Assembly (NCBI GenBank): GCA_012959595.1
Contig: DUCW01000239.1
Location: 1,867 to 9,523 of the forward strand
From: Gemmatimonadota bacterium
Lineage (GTDB): Bacteria; Gemmatimonadota; Gemmatimonadetes; Longimicrobiales; Gaopeijiaceae
Length of the DNA: 7,657 bases
Reading direction: 5' to 3'
Both the position numbers and the translations under genes were made by a program. Shown here piece after piece: positions 1-6,881 of this stretch (position 1 is the first letter of the stretch; every line of letters starts with the position of its first letter). The notes below the pieces were generated by a model. It made no database searches and was not told the DNA's origin. It worked only from the letters and a program-made list of their open reading frames with translations.

Positions 1-749
1 AGGCTATTTGAAATGTACGGTCGGGTTTCAATTCTACGAGAAGTTTCTGGTATTTTGACGTTCTGTAAGGTTCCAAACTGACTGACATAACCGGTTCGTT
101 TTTGAGAGTGCAGTGCAAAATAACTCCACTCATTCTCAACCATTCGTCGACGGGAAGACTGGAAACCCCATGTTTGGTTGGGCTCGTTTGAATCATAGCG
201 GATTTGAGATAAAGGTATTTTCATTTCCACTGACCAGCCTCGGTCATGATGATATACGGCTGATTCCCAAACAGCATTCCATGCCTGATCCTGTTCGGAG
301 TCATTGTAGAAATACTTGTCAAACTGGACGTTAGCTGCTGATACTCGAAAATAGTAACTAGTTCGTCGATCGAAGTTGGGATCAAAGGCTACATTTATAA
401 AGTCGTACTGCCCTTCTGTGTCTCTTCGTACCAGATTTTTGTCAACAACTGAAGGGTCAGATTCATACATCTGAGCTCCCACATAGATAAAATTGTCTCC
501 AATTAATACTTGGATTTCAGTTTCTTCCAGAGCTTTCCTGCCTTCGTAGGGTTTGCCTTGGATAAAATTAGAACCAGGTGATGACTGTTGCCACGCCTGT
601 TCAGTCAGTCTGCCATCCAGATCTATTTCTCCCACTAGTACTCCAGCATTCATGGTGGGCACACTTTGCTGTGCGGACAGAAAGGAGGTTAGTGCAAAAG
701 TGCATGATATAACCATGATTACTGGGAATGAACGGGGTTCCAGATTCAT
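1..749 (-). CDS. Secreted CBM9-like/DUF5916 family protein, N-terminal part (runs off left edge)
   Basis: The minus strand is open from ATG at 749-747 to the window edge, giving 249 codons with no stop; the C-terminal part lies outside. Residues 1-27 form a signal peptide (hydrophobic stretch about 9-24, likely cleavage near LSA/QQ), so the protein is exported. Residues about 38-230 match the CBM9-like N-terminal domain of DUF5916 proteins: an IDLDGRLTEQAW start (42-53), an ETEIQVLIGDNFIYVGA strand pair (76-92), a WNAVWES segment (158-163) and GWSVEMKIPLSQIRY (171-185). The domain aligns along its length with the protein encoded at 2577-4880, so the two are paralogues. The missing part should be the outer-membrane-barrel-like DUF5916 region. 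It lies 74 nt downstream of the transporter on the same strand with no clear terminator between, so co-transcription is likely. The start has only a weak GGA-type ribosome site. Ligand unknown; such domains bind carbohydrate in some families, but that cannot be assumed here. Confidence 0.9.
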   Translation of the reverse strand, partial: MNLEPRSFPVIMVISCTFALTSFLSAQQSVPTMNAGVLVGEIDLDGRLTEQAWQQSSPGSNFIQGKPYEGRKALEETEIQVLIGDNFIYVGAQMYESDPSVVDKNLVRRDTEGQYDFINVAFDPNFDRRTSYYFRVSAANVQFDKYFYNDSEQDQAWNAVWESAVYHHDRGWSVEMKIPLSQIRYDSNEPNQTWGFQSSRRRMVENEWSYFALHSQKRTGYVSQFGTLQNVKIPETSRRIETRPYISNS

Positions 750-823
750 TTAGTGCTGTATTTCCAGATGTGAATTTCGATAGTGATGCATCCTAGATTA
801 TTCCTTTTGTTTTTTGAATTTAT

Positions 824-2344
824 CTATCTAATATCGCCGGTCAATTTGTTCACAGAACGACTAACAATTAGAGCGAGTATTCCAAAAGCCCCTGTGATTA
901 TAGCAACGGTCCTAAACAACGCAAAAGGTTGCAATGTTTCAAGGCTTCCAGCGACGAGGCCAGCAAAAAGGTTTCCTAAAGCCGTAGCCACGAACCAGAT
1001 TCCCATCATTTGTCCGATTCTGCCGGCAGGAGCGAGTTTGGTGATCGAAGAGAGGCCTACGGGTGACAGTGCTAATTCGCCCACTGTGAAGAAAAAGTAC
1101 ATTACGACTAACCAGGCTGGTGACACTGGGGATAGGCTGGCATTGACTGCCCCCCAGGCAATGACAAAGAAGCCAGTGGAAAGACCCAGTAGTCCAAGCC
1201 CGAATTTAGCCGGAATGGATGGGTTGGCATTTCGTGCCGACAGCCAAATCCAAAGAGAAGCAAAGATTGGCGAGAAAATTATTATAAAGGCTGAATTGAC
1301 TGATTGAAGGAATCCAGCTGGCATCAGCCATCCGAAAACATTCCGATCAGTAAGATTTTGAGCAAACAGATTTAGGGATGATCCAGCCTGTTCAAAACCA
1401 GACCAGAAAATGGCCGACAGTAAGAACAACCACAGAATGACCAAGAGACGTCTTCTCTCCTCTCTAGTGTGACCTCCAAGGATCATGAGATAAGCGAAAT
1501 AAAGGGCTACAATTACAAGGATAACCGTCCCCAATCCCGTCGCTATTTGAGTCAGTGACAGGGGGATAAAGCCAGTAGAAACTAAATATGAAAAGACCGC
1601 GGCCAAGCCTACAAATAATGTCGAACCACTCCAAAATTTTCGAGATTTTTCACTTAATTCTTGATGGGAAAGGGTCGTTTGTAGGAGTCCAGCGTCTCCA
1701 AGGTGTGACATTCCAGCCCTGAATTGAAGTAGACCAAACACCATTCCTATCCCGGCAAGAGAGAAACCCCAGTGCCAGTTATAGTCTTCTCCCAGGAATG
1801 AACAAAGTACAGGTCCGATCAAGGCTCCTATGTTGATACCTGTATAGAAAATCGAGAAGCCTGCATCCCGAGCGGCGCCTCCCTCTGGATAAAGTTCACC
1901 GACGATCGCACTGATGTTTGGCTTGAGGAAACCAGTTCCCACAATGATAAGGATGAGTCCTGTATAAAATGAGAGTGTGGAGTGGATGGCCATACTGAAA
2001 TGTCCCATAGCAATTATCCACCCACCCACATAAACTGCTTTTCTCTGTCCCCACAGATTGTCTGCTATCCAGCCACCTGGTAAAGCAAGCAAATAGACTA
2101 GAGCTGTGTATAGACCATAAATTGCTGCGGCAGTACCTACATCAAGTCCAAGTCCAGGGTTGTTCCCAGCAGTGCTCGCCGTCATGAAGAGTATAAGCAG
2201 GGCTCGCATGCCATAGTAAGAAAAACGTTCCCACATTTCAGTATAGAACAGTATGGACAGTCCTTTAGGTTGTCCAAGGAATGTTTTTTCAGCTGGATTT
2301 TGGCCTAAAGTCGTTGTGCTTGAGTTTAAGTTGTCCAAATTCAC
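824..2344 (-). CDS. POT/PTR2 family proton-coupled oligopeptide transporter
   Basis: A 506-residue polytopic inner-membrane protein of the major facilitator superfamily, the usual length for bacterial POT (DtpT-like) di/tripeptide:H+ symporters. Family marks are visible in order: the ExxERFxYYG motif in helix 1 (E36, E39-R40-F41, Y44-G45); the first PTR2 signature region GGWIADNLWGQRKA (90-103); GFLKPNIS (138-145); the second PTR2 signature FSIFYTGINIGALIGP (163-178); FWSGFEQAGSS with E318 in the region of helix 7; and GELALSPVGLSS (422-433) with E423, matching the conserved helix-10 glutamate. No key residue appears lost. The start is GTG at 2344-2342: an in-frame TAG lies 42 nt upstream, and the first internal Met (37) is already inside helix 1. 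Only a weak GGA directly precedes it. Known role of the family: uptake of di- and tripeptides driven by the proton gradient; the exact substrate here is inferred. It is divergent from 2577-4880 and upstream of 1-749, both DUF5916 proteins. Confidence 0.93.
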   Translation of the reverse strand: MNLDNLNSSTTTLGQNPAEKTFLGQPKGLSILFYTEMWERFSYYGMRALLILFMTASTAGNNPGLGLDVGTAAAIYGLYTALVYLLALPGGWIADNLWGQRKAVYVGGWIIAMGHFSMAIHSTLSFYTGLILIIVGTGFLKPNISAIVGELYPEGGAARDAGFSIFYTGINIGALIGPVLCSFLGEDYNWHWGFSLAGIGMVFGLLQFRAGMSHLGDAGLLQTTLSHQELSEKSRKFWSGSTLFVGLAAVFSYLVSTGFIPLSLTQIATGLGTVILVIVALYFAYLMILGGHTREERRRLLVILWLFLLSAIFWSGFEQAGSSLNLFAQNLTDRNVFGWLMPAGFLQSVNSAFIIIFSPIFASLWIWLSARNANPSIPAKFGLGLLGLSTGFFVIAWGAVNASLSPVSPAWLVVMYFFFTVGELALSPVGLSSITKLAPAGRIGQMMGIWFVATALGNLFAGLVAGSLETLQPFALFRTVAIITGAFGILALIVSRSVNKLTGDIR

Positions 2345-2576
2345 TCCAGTTTCGTCAGAGTCGCTGTGCCCCTTCAGGTGGAACTAGCCGATATTCTATC
2401 CCATAGTATCTAGATTTGATACCTCTGACGGGTGAAAGACACTTTGTGAAGGTTGGCAGGGGGGTTAACTTGTAAGGTCCAAACTGGATTTTAACGTTAT
2501 CCTAGATGACTCATCTAGCTAGGATCGGAATCATCCTGGACGTTGAAGAGAAATGTAAAGATGACCAGGGTGCTCA
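2345..2576. promoter_or_regulatory. Divergent intergenic region between transporter and DUF5916 gene
   Basis: These 232 nt separate two genes read outward and must hold both promoters. On the minus strand TAGAAT (2398-2393) fits a -10 box at 5 of 6 positions, about 48 nt before the transporter GTG, but no good -35 lies at the right spacing. On the plus strand TTGTAA (2470-2475) is a possible -35 element without a convincing -10 partner. The strongest structure is the nested palindrome at 2499-2525, listed separately. No small ORF or RNA gene is apparent. Confidence 0.4.
2499..2525. repeat. Nested perfect palindrome, candidate operator
   Basis: Two perfect inverted repeats overlap. The inner one is CTAGATGA, centre C, TCATCTAG (2502-2518, 8-bp arms). 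The outer one is ATCCTAG (2499-2505) against CTAGGAT (2519-2525, 7-bp arms). It lies about 50-80 nt upstream of the GTG at 2577 and in the same divergent region as the transporter promoter. The odd-centred 17-nt dyad has the shape of a dimeric regulator site. It could also fold in the RNA leader of the 2577 gene, but no T-tract follows, so a terminator is less likely. Confidence 0.5.
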
Positions 2577-4880
2577 GTGGGACCCATTACAATAGGATAC
2601 AACATAGTGTCTAAAATTTCTACGTTCTTTTTAATCGTCGGGTTTTCTATTTTTTATGCAGAGGTGTCCGCTCAGGATAGCTCTGGTCCTTCCCTCCAGG
2701 CTTTGCAACTATCAGAAACTGCTGAACTTGATTTGGATGGTCAAATTTTGGAAGAAATCTGGGAGATGGCTGTACCGATCACTGATTTCACTCAGCAAGA
2801 GCCAGTTGAGGGAGGGGTGCCCTCTGAAAAAACTGAGATCAGGGTGCTCTTCGACCAGGACAATCTTTATATAGGTGCCATCATTTATGACGATCCAGAA
2901 GGAATCCTCGCGTATCAACTAGAACGAGATGCTATGCTGAGTACAGACGATCGATTCATGTGGATTTTGGACACCTTTAGAGATGGTCGTACTGGCTATT
3001 TTTTTGAAATAAATGCTGCTGGTCTTATGGGTGACGGTTTGATGGCTGGTGGTGGTAGTAGCCGCGGAGGAGGAGGCGGCGGCCACTACGGAGGGGGGTC
3101 GAGCAAAGCCTGGGATGGAATATGGGAAGCACAAACAAGTAGAAGACCAGATGGTTGGTCAGCAGAGATTAGGATTCCCTTCCGTACGTTGAATTTCGAT
3201 CCGAATGCCGATGAATGGGGGATTAACTTCCAGAGAACGATTAGAAGGAAGAATGAAGAAATTCTTTGGAGGGGATGGCGGAGAACAGAAGGCTTGAGGC
3301 GACCAATTTTCGCTGGAACGTTAACTGGTTTAAAAGGATTGTCTCAAGGTTTGGGATTGGAAGCCGTGGGTTCCAGCATAGCGAGCTATAGAAATACTCC
3401 AGGGGATACTGAACCCACCACATACCCAAGAGATATGGGGTTTGACGTCAATTACAGCATAACCCCAAGCCTACGTGCTTCCTTCTCCATGAATACTGAT
3501 TTTGCCGAGGTGGAAAGTGACAATCGTAGGGTCAATCTTACACGCTTTCCAATGCGATTCCCGGAAAGAAGAGACTTCTTTTTGGAAGGATCTGGTGTGT
3601 TCTCGTTTGCCTCAAGGAGCAGTCCTTCTCCATTTTTTTCGAGAAATATTGGTTTAAACTCTGGACGTCAGATTCCTATCAAATATGGAGCTCGTACCAC
3701 GGGTCAGATTGGAAAATATGAGGTCGGTTTTTACCAAATTGGGACTGGTGCAGAGTCTTGGACAGTAAACGAAGTATTAAGTTCTGTTCCAGAAGAGCAG
3801 TTTACAGTGGCTCGTGTTAAGAGGCGTATACTCGAACAGTCTACCATTGGAGCTATTTATACACGTCGAGCTACTGATGCAGCACAGGATGGAACGACAC
3901 TGGTGGATGACCGGCATACCGCTGGAGTTGATCTGCAACTGAATTCCCGGAGTTTTATGGGGAATAACAATGTGGAAATGGAAACCTTCTTCGTTTGGAA
4001 TTCAAATCCAGATCCAACGGAGACTCATTCCACAGAAGATCTTTCCGCTCATGGAGTTCGCATAAATTTTCCAAATGATGTTTGGTCAGGTCATCTTTCT
4101 TATCGTCAGTTCGGATCTGAGTATAAACCAGCTGTTGGATTTGTGGCACGTAATGGCTTCCGGCGAATGGAACCCAGGTTAGGGTTTTCTCCTCGTCCAG
4201 CCAGTATCGATTGGATTAGAAAGTTTGATTTTTCGGCTCAGTTTAGAAATATGACTGAACTGGGGACTGGAATCTTAGAGGAAAGAGAGTGGTCTCTGAA
4301 ACCTTTGGGTATAGAATTCGAGAGTGGTGACAGATTTAACTTTGATGCAACTCAGAAGTACGAATATTTAAACAGATCGTACCAGGTCAGTGAAGGCATT
4401 TATTTGACTGAAGGTGAATATTCTACTTGGGATTATAGATTGTCTGGTAATACTGCGGGAAGAAGGAAGGTCTCGCTGTACGGGGGGCTGAGTTTTGGAG
4501 AGTTCTGGAATGGGCATAAAGTGGGATACGGAGGTCGAGTCACGATTAAACCAGCTCCTGGTTTTACAGTTGCTCTGAATACTCAGATCAATGATGTGTC
4601 ACTCCCTCAAGGTGATTTTACGGCCAATCTCTATGAAATCGAAGGGAAATGGCAAGCAAGCCCATGGGTGAGTACGGTGACTCAGGTCCAGTACGACGAG
4701 CAAAGTGATCTCTTCGGACTTTTTTCTCGATTAAGGTGGATCGTCAAGCCTGGTAACGAGGTGTATTTTGTGTATACACATAACTGGCAGAATCTCAGTA
4801 CTAGCATTCTCGAGAATCCTGAGCTAGTGACCTTGTCTCGTGGTGCTTCGGCTAAAATGAACTACACCTATCGTTTCTAA
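2577..4880 (+). CDS. Exported CBM9-like/DUF5916 outer-membrane-barrel protein, full length
   Basis: A 767-residue protein with a signal peptide (hydrophobic about 14-29, probable cleavage at VSA/QDSS near residue 32). A CBM9-like domain follows at about 38-255 (LDLDGQILEEIW at 51-62, TEIRVLFDQDNLYIGA at 86-101, WDGIWEA at 179-185, GWSAEIRIPFRTLNF at 193-207). From about 285 the DUF5916 region begins, with the family block RVNLTRFPMRFPERRDFFLEG (318-338), then FFSRNIGL (353-360) and many alternating amphipathic strands. It ends KMNYTYRF, with the terminal Phe typical of outer-membrane barrels, so it is probably inserted in the outer membrane facing outward. A Gly/Ser/His-rich stretch at about 157-176 sits inside the CBM9-like domain just before WDGIWEA and is absent from the paralogue at 1-749. 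Start: GTG 2577 has AGGG 6 nt upstream. GTG 2607 (residue 11) has AGGA 9 nt upstream and would give a more compact signal peptide, so either is possible. Function of DUF5916 is not established; uptake or binding at the surface is inference. Confidence 0.92.
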   Translation: MGPITIGYNIVSKISTFFLIVGFSIFYAEVSAQDSSGPSLQALQLSETAELDLDGQILEEIWEMAVPITDFTQQEPVEGGVPSEKTEIRVLFDQDNLYIGAIIYDDPEGILAYQLERDAMLSTDDRFMWILDTFRDGRTGYFFEINAAGLMGDGLMAGGGSSRGGGGGGHYGGGSSKAWDGIWEAQTSRRPDGWSAEIRIPFRTLNFDPNADEWGINFQRTIRRKNEEILWRGWRRTEGLRRPIFAGTLTGLKGLSQGLGLEAVGSSIASYRNTPGDTEPTTYPRDMGFDVNYSITPSLRASFSMNTDFAEVESDNRRVNLTRFPMRFPERRDFFLEGSGVFSFASRSSPSPFFSRNIGLNSGRQIPIKYGARTTGQIGKYEVGFYQIGTGAESWTVNEVLSSVPEEQFTVARVKRRILEQSTIGAIYTRRATDAAQDGTTLVDDRHTAGVDLQLNSRSFMGNNNVEMETFFVWNSNPDPTETHSTEDLSAHGVRINFPNDVWSGHLSYRQFGSEYKPAVGFVARNGFRRMEPRLGFSPRPASIDWIRKFDFSAQFRNMTELGTGILEEREWSLKPLGIEFESGDRFNFDATQKYEYLNRSYQVSEGIYLTEGEYSTWDYRLSGNTAGRRKVSLYGGLSFGEFWNGHKVGYGGRVTIKPAPGFTVALNTQINDVSLPQGDFTANLYEIEGKWQASPWVSTVTQVQYDEQSDLFGLFSRLRWIVKPGNEVYFVYTHNWQNLSTSILENPELVTLSRGASAKMNYTYRF
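2594..2609 (+). promoter_or_regulatory. Alternative ribosome site and GTG start for the DUF5916 gene
   Basis: AGGA at 2594-2597 lies 9 nt before an in-frame GTG at 2607. Starting there gives a signal peptide beginning MSKISTFFLIVGF, with a Lys next to the hydrophobic core, a conventional layout. The upstream GTG at 2577 adds ten residues with no charge. An in-frame TGA at 2562 excludes any earlier start. Confidence 0.4.
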
Positions 4881-5131
4881 TACGCAGATGATTGTCTTTA
4901 GATAGTTCCAGTTGGATCGGTTGATTTTCCAGTATTCGAAACGCTGGATCTAAGATCCCTTTGTTTCTCCAAAGATCTGGGTAGTATGTATTCCACACTT
5001 GGAGCTTTCTTTTCGTAAGTTCCGCCACACTCTATTGATATGAAAGCTTTCGTTTGTTAAGTACCTTAAACACAGTGATTGGATATTGCGTGTTGAAACA
5101 CTAAAGACTGACAATAAGTGAGGAGAACTAG
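4881..5131 (+). other. Intergenic spacer with small hairpins; probable transcription boundary
   Basis: These 251 nt separate the DUF5916 gene from the ThDP enzyme gene, long enough for a terminator and a new promoter. Two mutually exclusive small hairpins lie at 4946-4978: GGATC-TAA-GATCC (4946-4958), followed by a pyrimidine-rich CTTTGTTTCT; and AGATC..TTTG / CAAA-GATCT (4953-4978) with a CC bulge. The first is a weak intrinsic-terminator candidate. Possible -35-like boxes TTGTTA (5054-5059) and TTGAAA (5093-5098) have no well-spaced -10. No small gene was recognised. Confidence 0.35.
5120..5125 (+). promoter_or_regulatory. Shine-Dalgarno GAGGAG fixing a GTG start
   Basis: GAGGAG ends 6 nt before the GTG at 5132, the best ribosome site in the window. 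It supports the non-ATG start of the ThDP enzyme, whose conserved N-terminal domain begins within ten residues of it. Confidence 0.75.
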
Positions 5132-6823
5132 GTGAGTGGTTCAAATGGTCGTATCACGGGTGGACATCTTGTAGCAAAAGCCCTGAAGAATGAAGGGATT
5201 GATACAATTTTTACTCTCTGCGGTGGTCATATCATTGATATTTATGACGGTTGCTTAGATGAGGGTATTCGGATTATAGACGTGCGCCATGAACAGGTCG
5301 CAGCCCATGCCGCTGACGGTTATGCTCGCCAAACTGGTGGAACGGGATGTGTGGTGACTACGGCTGGCCCAGGTTTTACAAATGCAATGACGGGACTGGC
5401 CAATGCATTCCGCGCAGAGAGTCCTATTCTGCATATAGGTGGACAGGGTTCTTTGACCCAGCATAAGATGGGTTCTCTTCAGGATCTTCCTCATGTTGAT
5501 ATAGCCGCACCAATCACTAAGTTTGCTGCCAGCGTTCAGAGTACTGAGCGCATCGCAGACATGGTTTCTATGGCTGTGCGAGAATGCCATAACGGAGCAC
5601 CTGGTCCCTCTTACCTAGAGATCCCTCGTGATATACTAGATGCAGAGATCGATGCAGAAACAGCTAGGATTCCAGAACCAGGACGCTACAGGGCTTCTAC
5701 CAAGAGCGTGGGAGATTTGGGCGATGTGGAAAAGCTGGCTGATTTGCTTGTAGCATCGGAGAGACCTTGTGTTTTATTTGGCACCCAAGTGGCGACTTGT
5801 CAGGCCTATGAAGAAGCTGTCCGGTTTATTAGAGATCTGAATATTCCGGCTTATATGAACGGTTCGGCCAGAGGGACTTTGCCAGCAGAGGATCCCCATT
5901 ACTTCCATAGGACCCGTCGGATGGCTTTCAATGATGCTGATGTCATTGTGATTGTAGGTACCCCGTTTGATTTCCGAATGGGTTATGGAAAGAGACTCAG
6001 GAGTGATGCTACGGTGGTTCAAATCGATATGGACTACCGTACGGTAGGGAAAAATCGAGATGTATCCTTGGGTTTGGTTGGAGATGTGGGAACTATATTA
6101 AAAGCTGTTACAGATGTCGCGAATGAGAGATCAGATAACGGGTCTTCCAAGAGAGTGGCATGGATGGAGCAGTTGGCTGCCGGAGAAAATGCAGCCGAGG
6201 AAAAATTAATGTCACTGTTCAAGTCCGATGCTAAACCGATTAACCCATATAGGGTTGCTTGGGAGTTAAATGAATTTCTCACAGAAGACACTATTTATAT
6301 AGGTGATGGAGGAGATGTGGTAACAATCTCTGCACAGGCGGTACGGCCGCGTTCACCTGGGCATTGGATGGATCCAGGCCCTCTGGGTTCACTTGGTGTG
6401 GGCACCGGCTTCGCGATAGCTGCAAAGCTAGCTCATCCTCAAAAAGAAGTTCTTTGTTATTACGGAGACGGATCCTTTGGCATGACTGCTTTTGATATGG
6501 AAACAGCTAACAGATTTGGACTTCCTTACATAGCAGTCATCGGTAACAACTCGGCACAGAACCAGATTCGTTGTGGCCAAATTGCAAAATATGGCGAGGA
6601 ACGTGGCAATGTAGGGAACAAGCTGGGAGATGTGGATTTTGAACACTTTGGGATCATGTTGGGAGGATATGGAGAAGCCGTCCGTGAACCATCAGAGATT
6701 GGTCCAGCTCTGATGCGTGCTCGAGAAGCGGTGAAGTCTACGGGTAAGTGTGCTGTGGTGAATATTTGGGTGGACCCCAATGAGTATGCTCCTGGTACAA
6801 AACGTCAGACCATGTACAAATAA
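5132..6823 (+). CDS. Thiamine-diphosphate enzyme, 2-hydroxyacyl-CoA lyase / oxalyl-CoA decarboxylase-like (ALS superfamily)
   Basis: A 563-residue cytoplasmic ThDP enzyme with the full three-domain layout. The N-terminal pyrimidine-binding domain (about 7-175) carries the activating glutamate in RHEQ (E54) and the TAGPGFTNAMTGLANA block (77-92). A central domain (about 195-330) includes VIVIVGTPFDFRMGYG (271-286). The C-terminal ThDP-binding domain (about 370-550) carries GDGSFGMTAFD (445-455) through GNNSA (471-475), the GDG-to-NN metal/diphosphate motif. All catalytic landmarks are present. FTLCGGHI (27-34) and WMDPGPLGSLGVG (412-424) resemble the HACL2/ILVBL-type group rather than classical oxalyl-CoA decarboxylase, which has YGVVGIP at the first site. 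Known reactions in this superfamily include cleavage of 2-hydroxyacyl-CoA to formyl-CoA plus aldehyde and decarboxylation of oxalyl-CoA. The Frc-like gene 58 nt downstream suggests formyl-CoA or oxalyl-CoA chemistry. The choice between the two reactions is unresolved; acetolactate synthase is less likely given that neighbour. Confidence 0.88.
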   Translation: MSGSNGRITGGHLVAKALKNEGIDTIFTLCGGHIIDIYDGCLDEGIRIIDVRHEQVAAHAADGYARQTGGTGCVVTTAGPGFTNAMTGLANAFRAESPILHIGGQGSLTQHKMGSLQDLPHVDIAAPITKFAASVQSTERIADMVSMAVRECHNGAPGPSYLEIPRDILDAEIDAETARIPEPGRYRASTKSVGDLGDVEKLADLLVASERPCVLFGTQVATCQAYEEAVRFIRDLNIPAYMNGSARGTLPAEDPHYFHRTRRMAFNDADVIVIVGTPFDFRMGYGKRLRSDATVVQIDMDYRTVGKNRDVSLGLVGDVGTILKAVTDVANERSDNGSSKRVAWMEQLAAGENAAEEKLMSLFKSDAKPINPYRVAWELNEFLTEDTIYIGDGGDVVTISAQAVRPRSPGHWMDPGPLGSLGVGTGFAIAAKLAHPQKEVLCYYGDGSFGMTAFDMETANRFGLPYIAVIGNNSAQNQIRCGQIAKYGEERGNVGNKLGDVDFEHFGIMLGGYGEAVREPSEIGPALMRAREAVKSTGKCAVVNIWVDPNEYAPGTKRQTMYK

Positions 6824-6881
6824 AGGTCGGGTTCTGCAGGTATTTACCGTGCAAAATTAAAATTTCAAGCAGGATATCGAA

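Noticed and set aside
113..753. Forward-strand open frames of 66-73 codons near the left edge
   Set aside because: They lie opposite the minus-strand DUF5916 gene, which has a signal peptide and clear family motifs; their products are low-complexity and unrecognisable.
783..1307. Forward open frame of 174 codons
   Set aside because: It is antisense to the C-terminal half of the POT transporter, whose motifs continue through this region; it has no recognisable domain and no ribosome site.
4946..4958. Intrinsic terminator after the DUF5916 gene
   Set aside because: The stem is only 5 bp with a 3-nt loop and the following pyrimidine tract is interrupted, so it is mentioned only as a weak candidate within the spacer.
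5255..6780. Several minus-strand open frames of 72-111 codons
   Set aside because: All are shadows of the ThDP enzyme, whose catalytic motifs run through the whole interval on the plus strand.
5132..6823. Naming the ThDP enzyme oxc (oxalyl-CoA decarboxylase) from its Frc neighbour alone
   Set aside because: The N-terminal YGVVGIP motif of Oxc is replaced by FTLCGGHI, and the C-terminal segments look HACL2/ILVBL-like, so the symbol is not justified.
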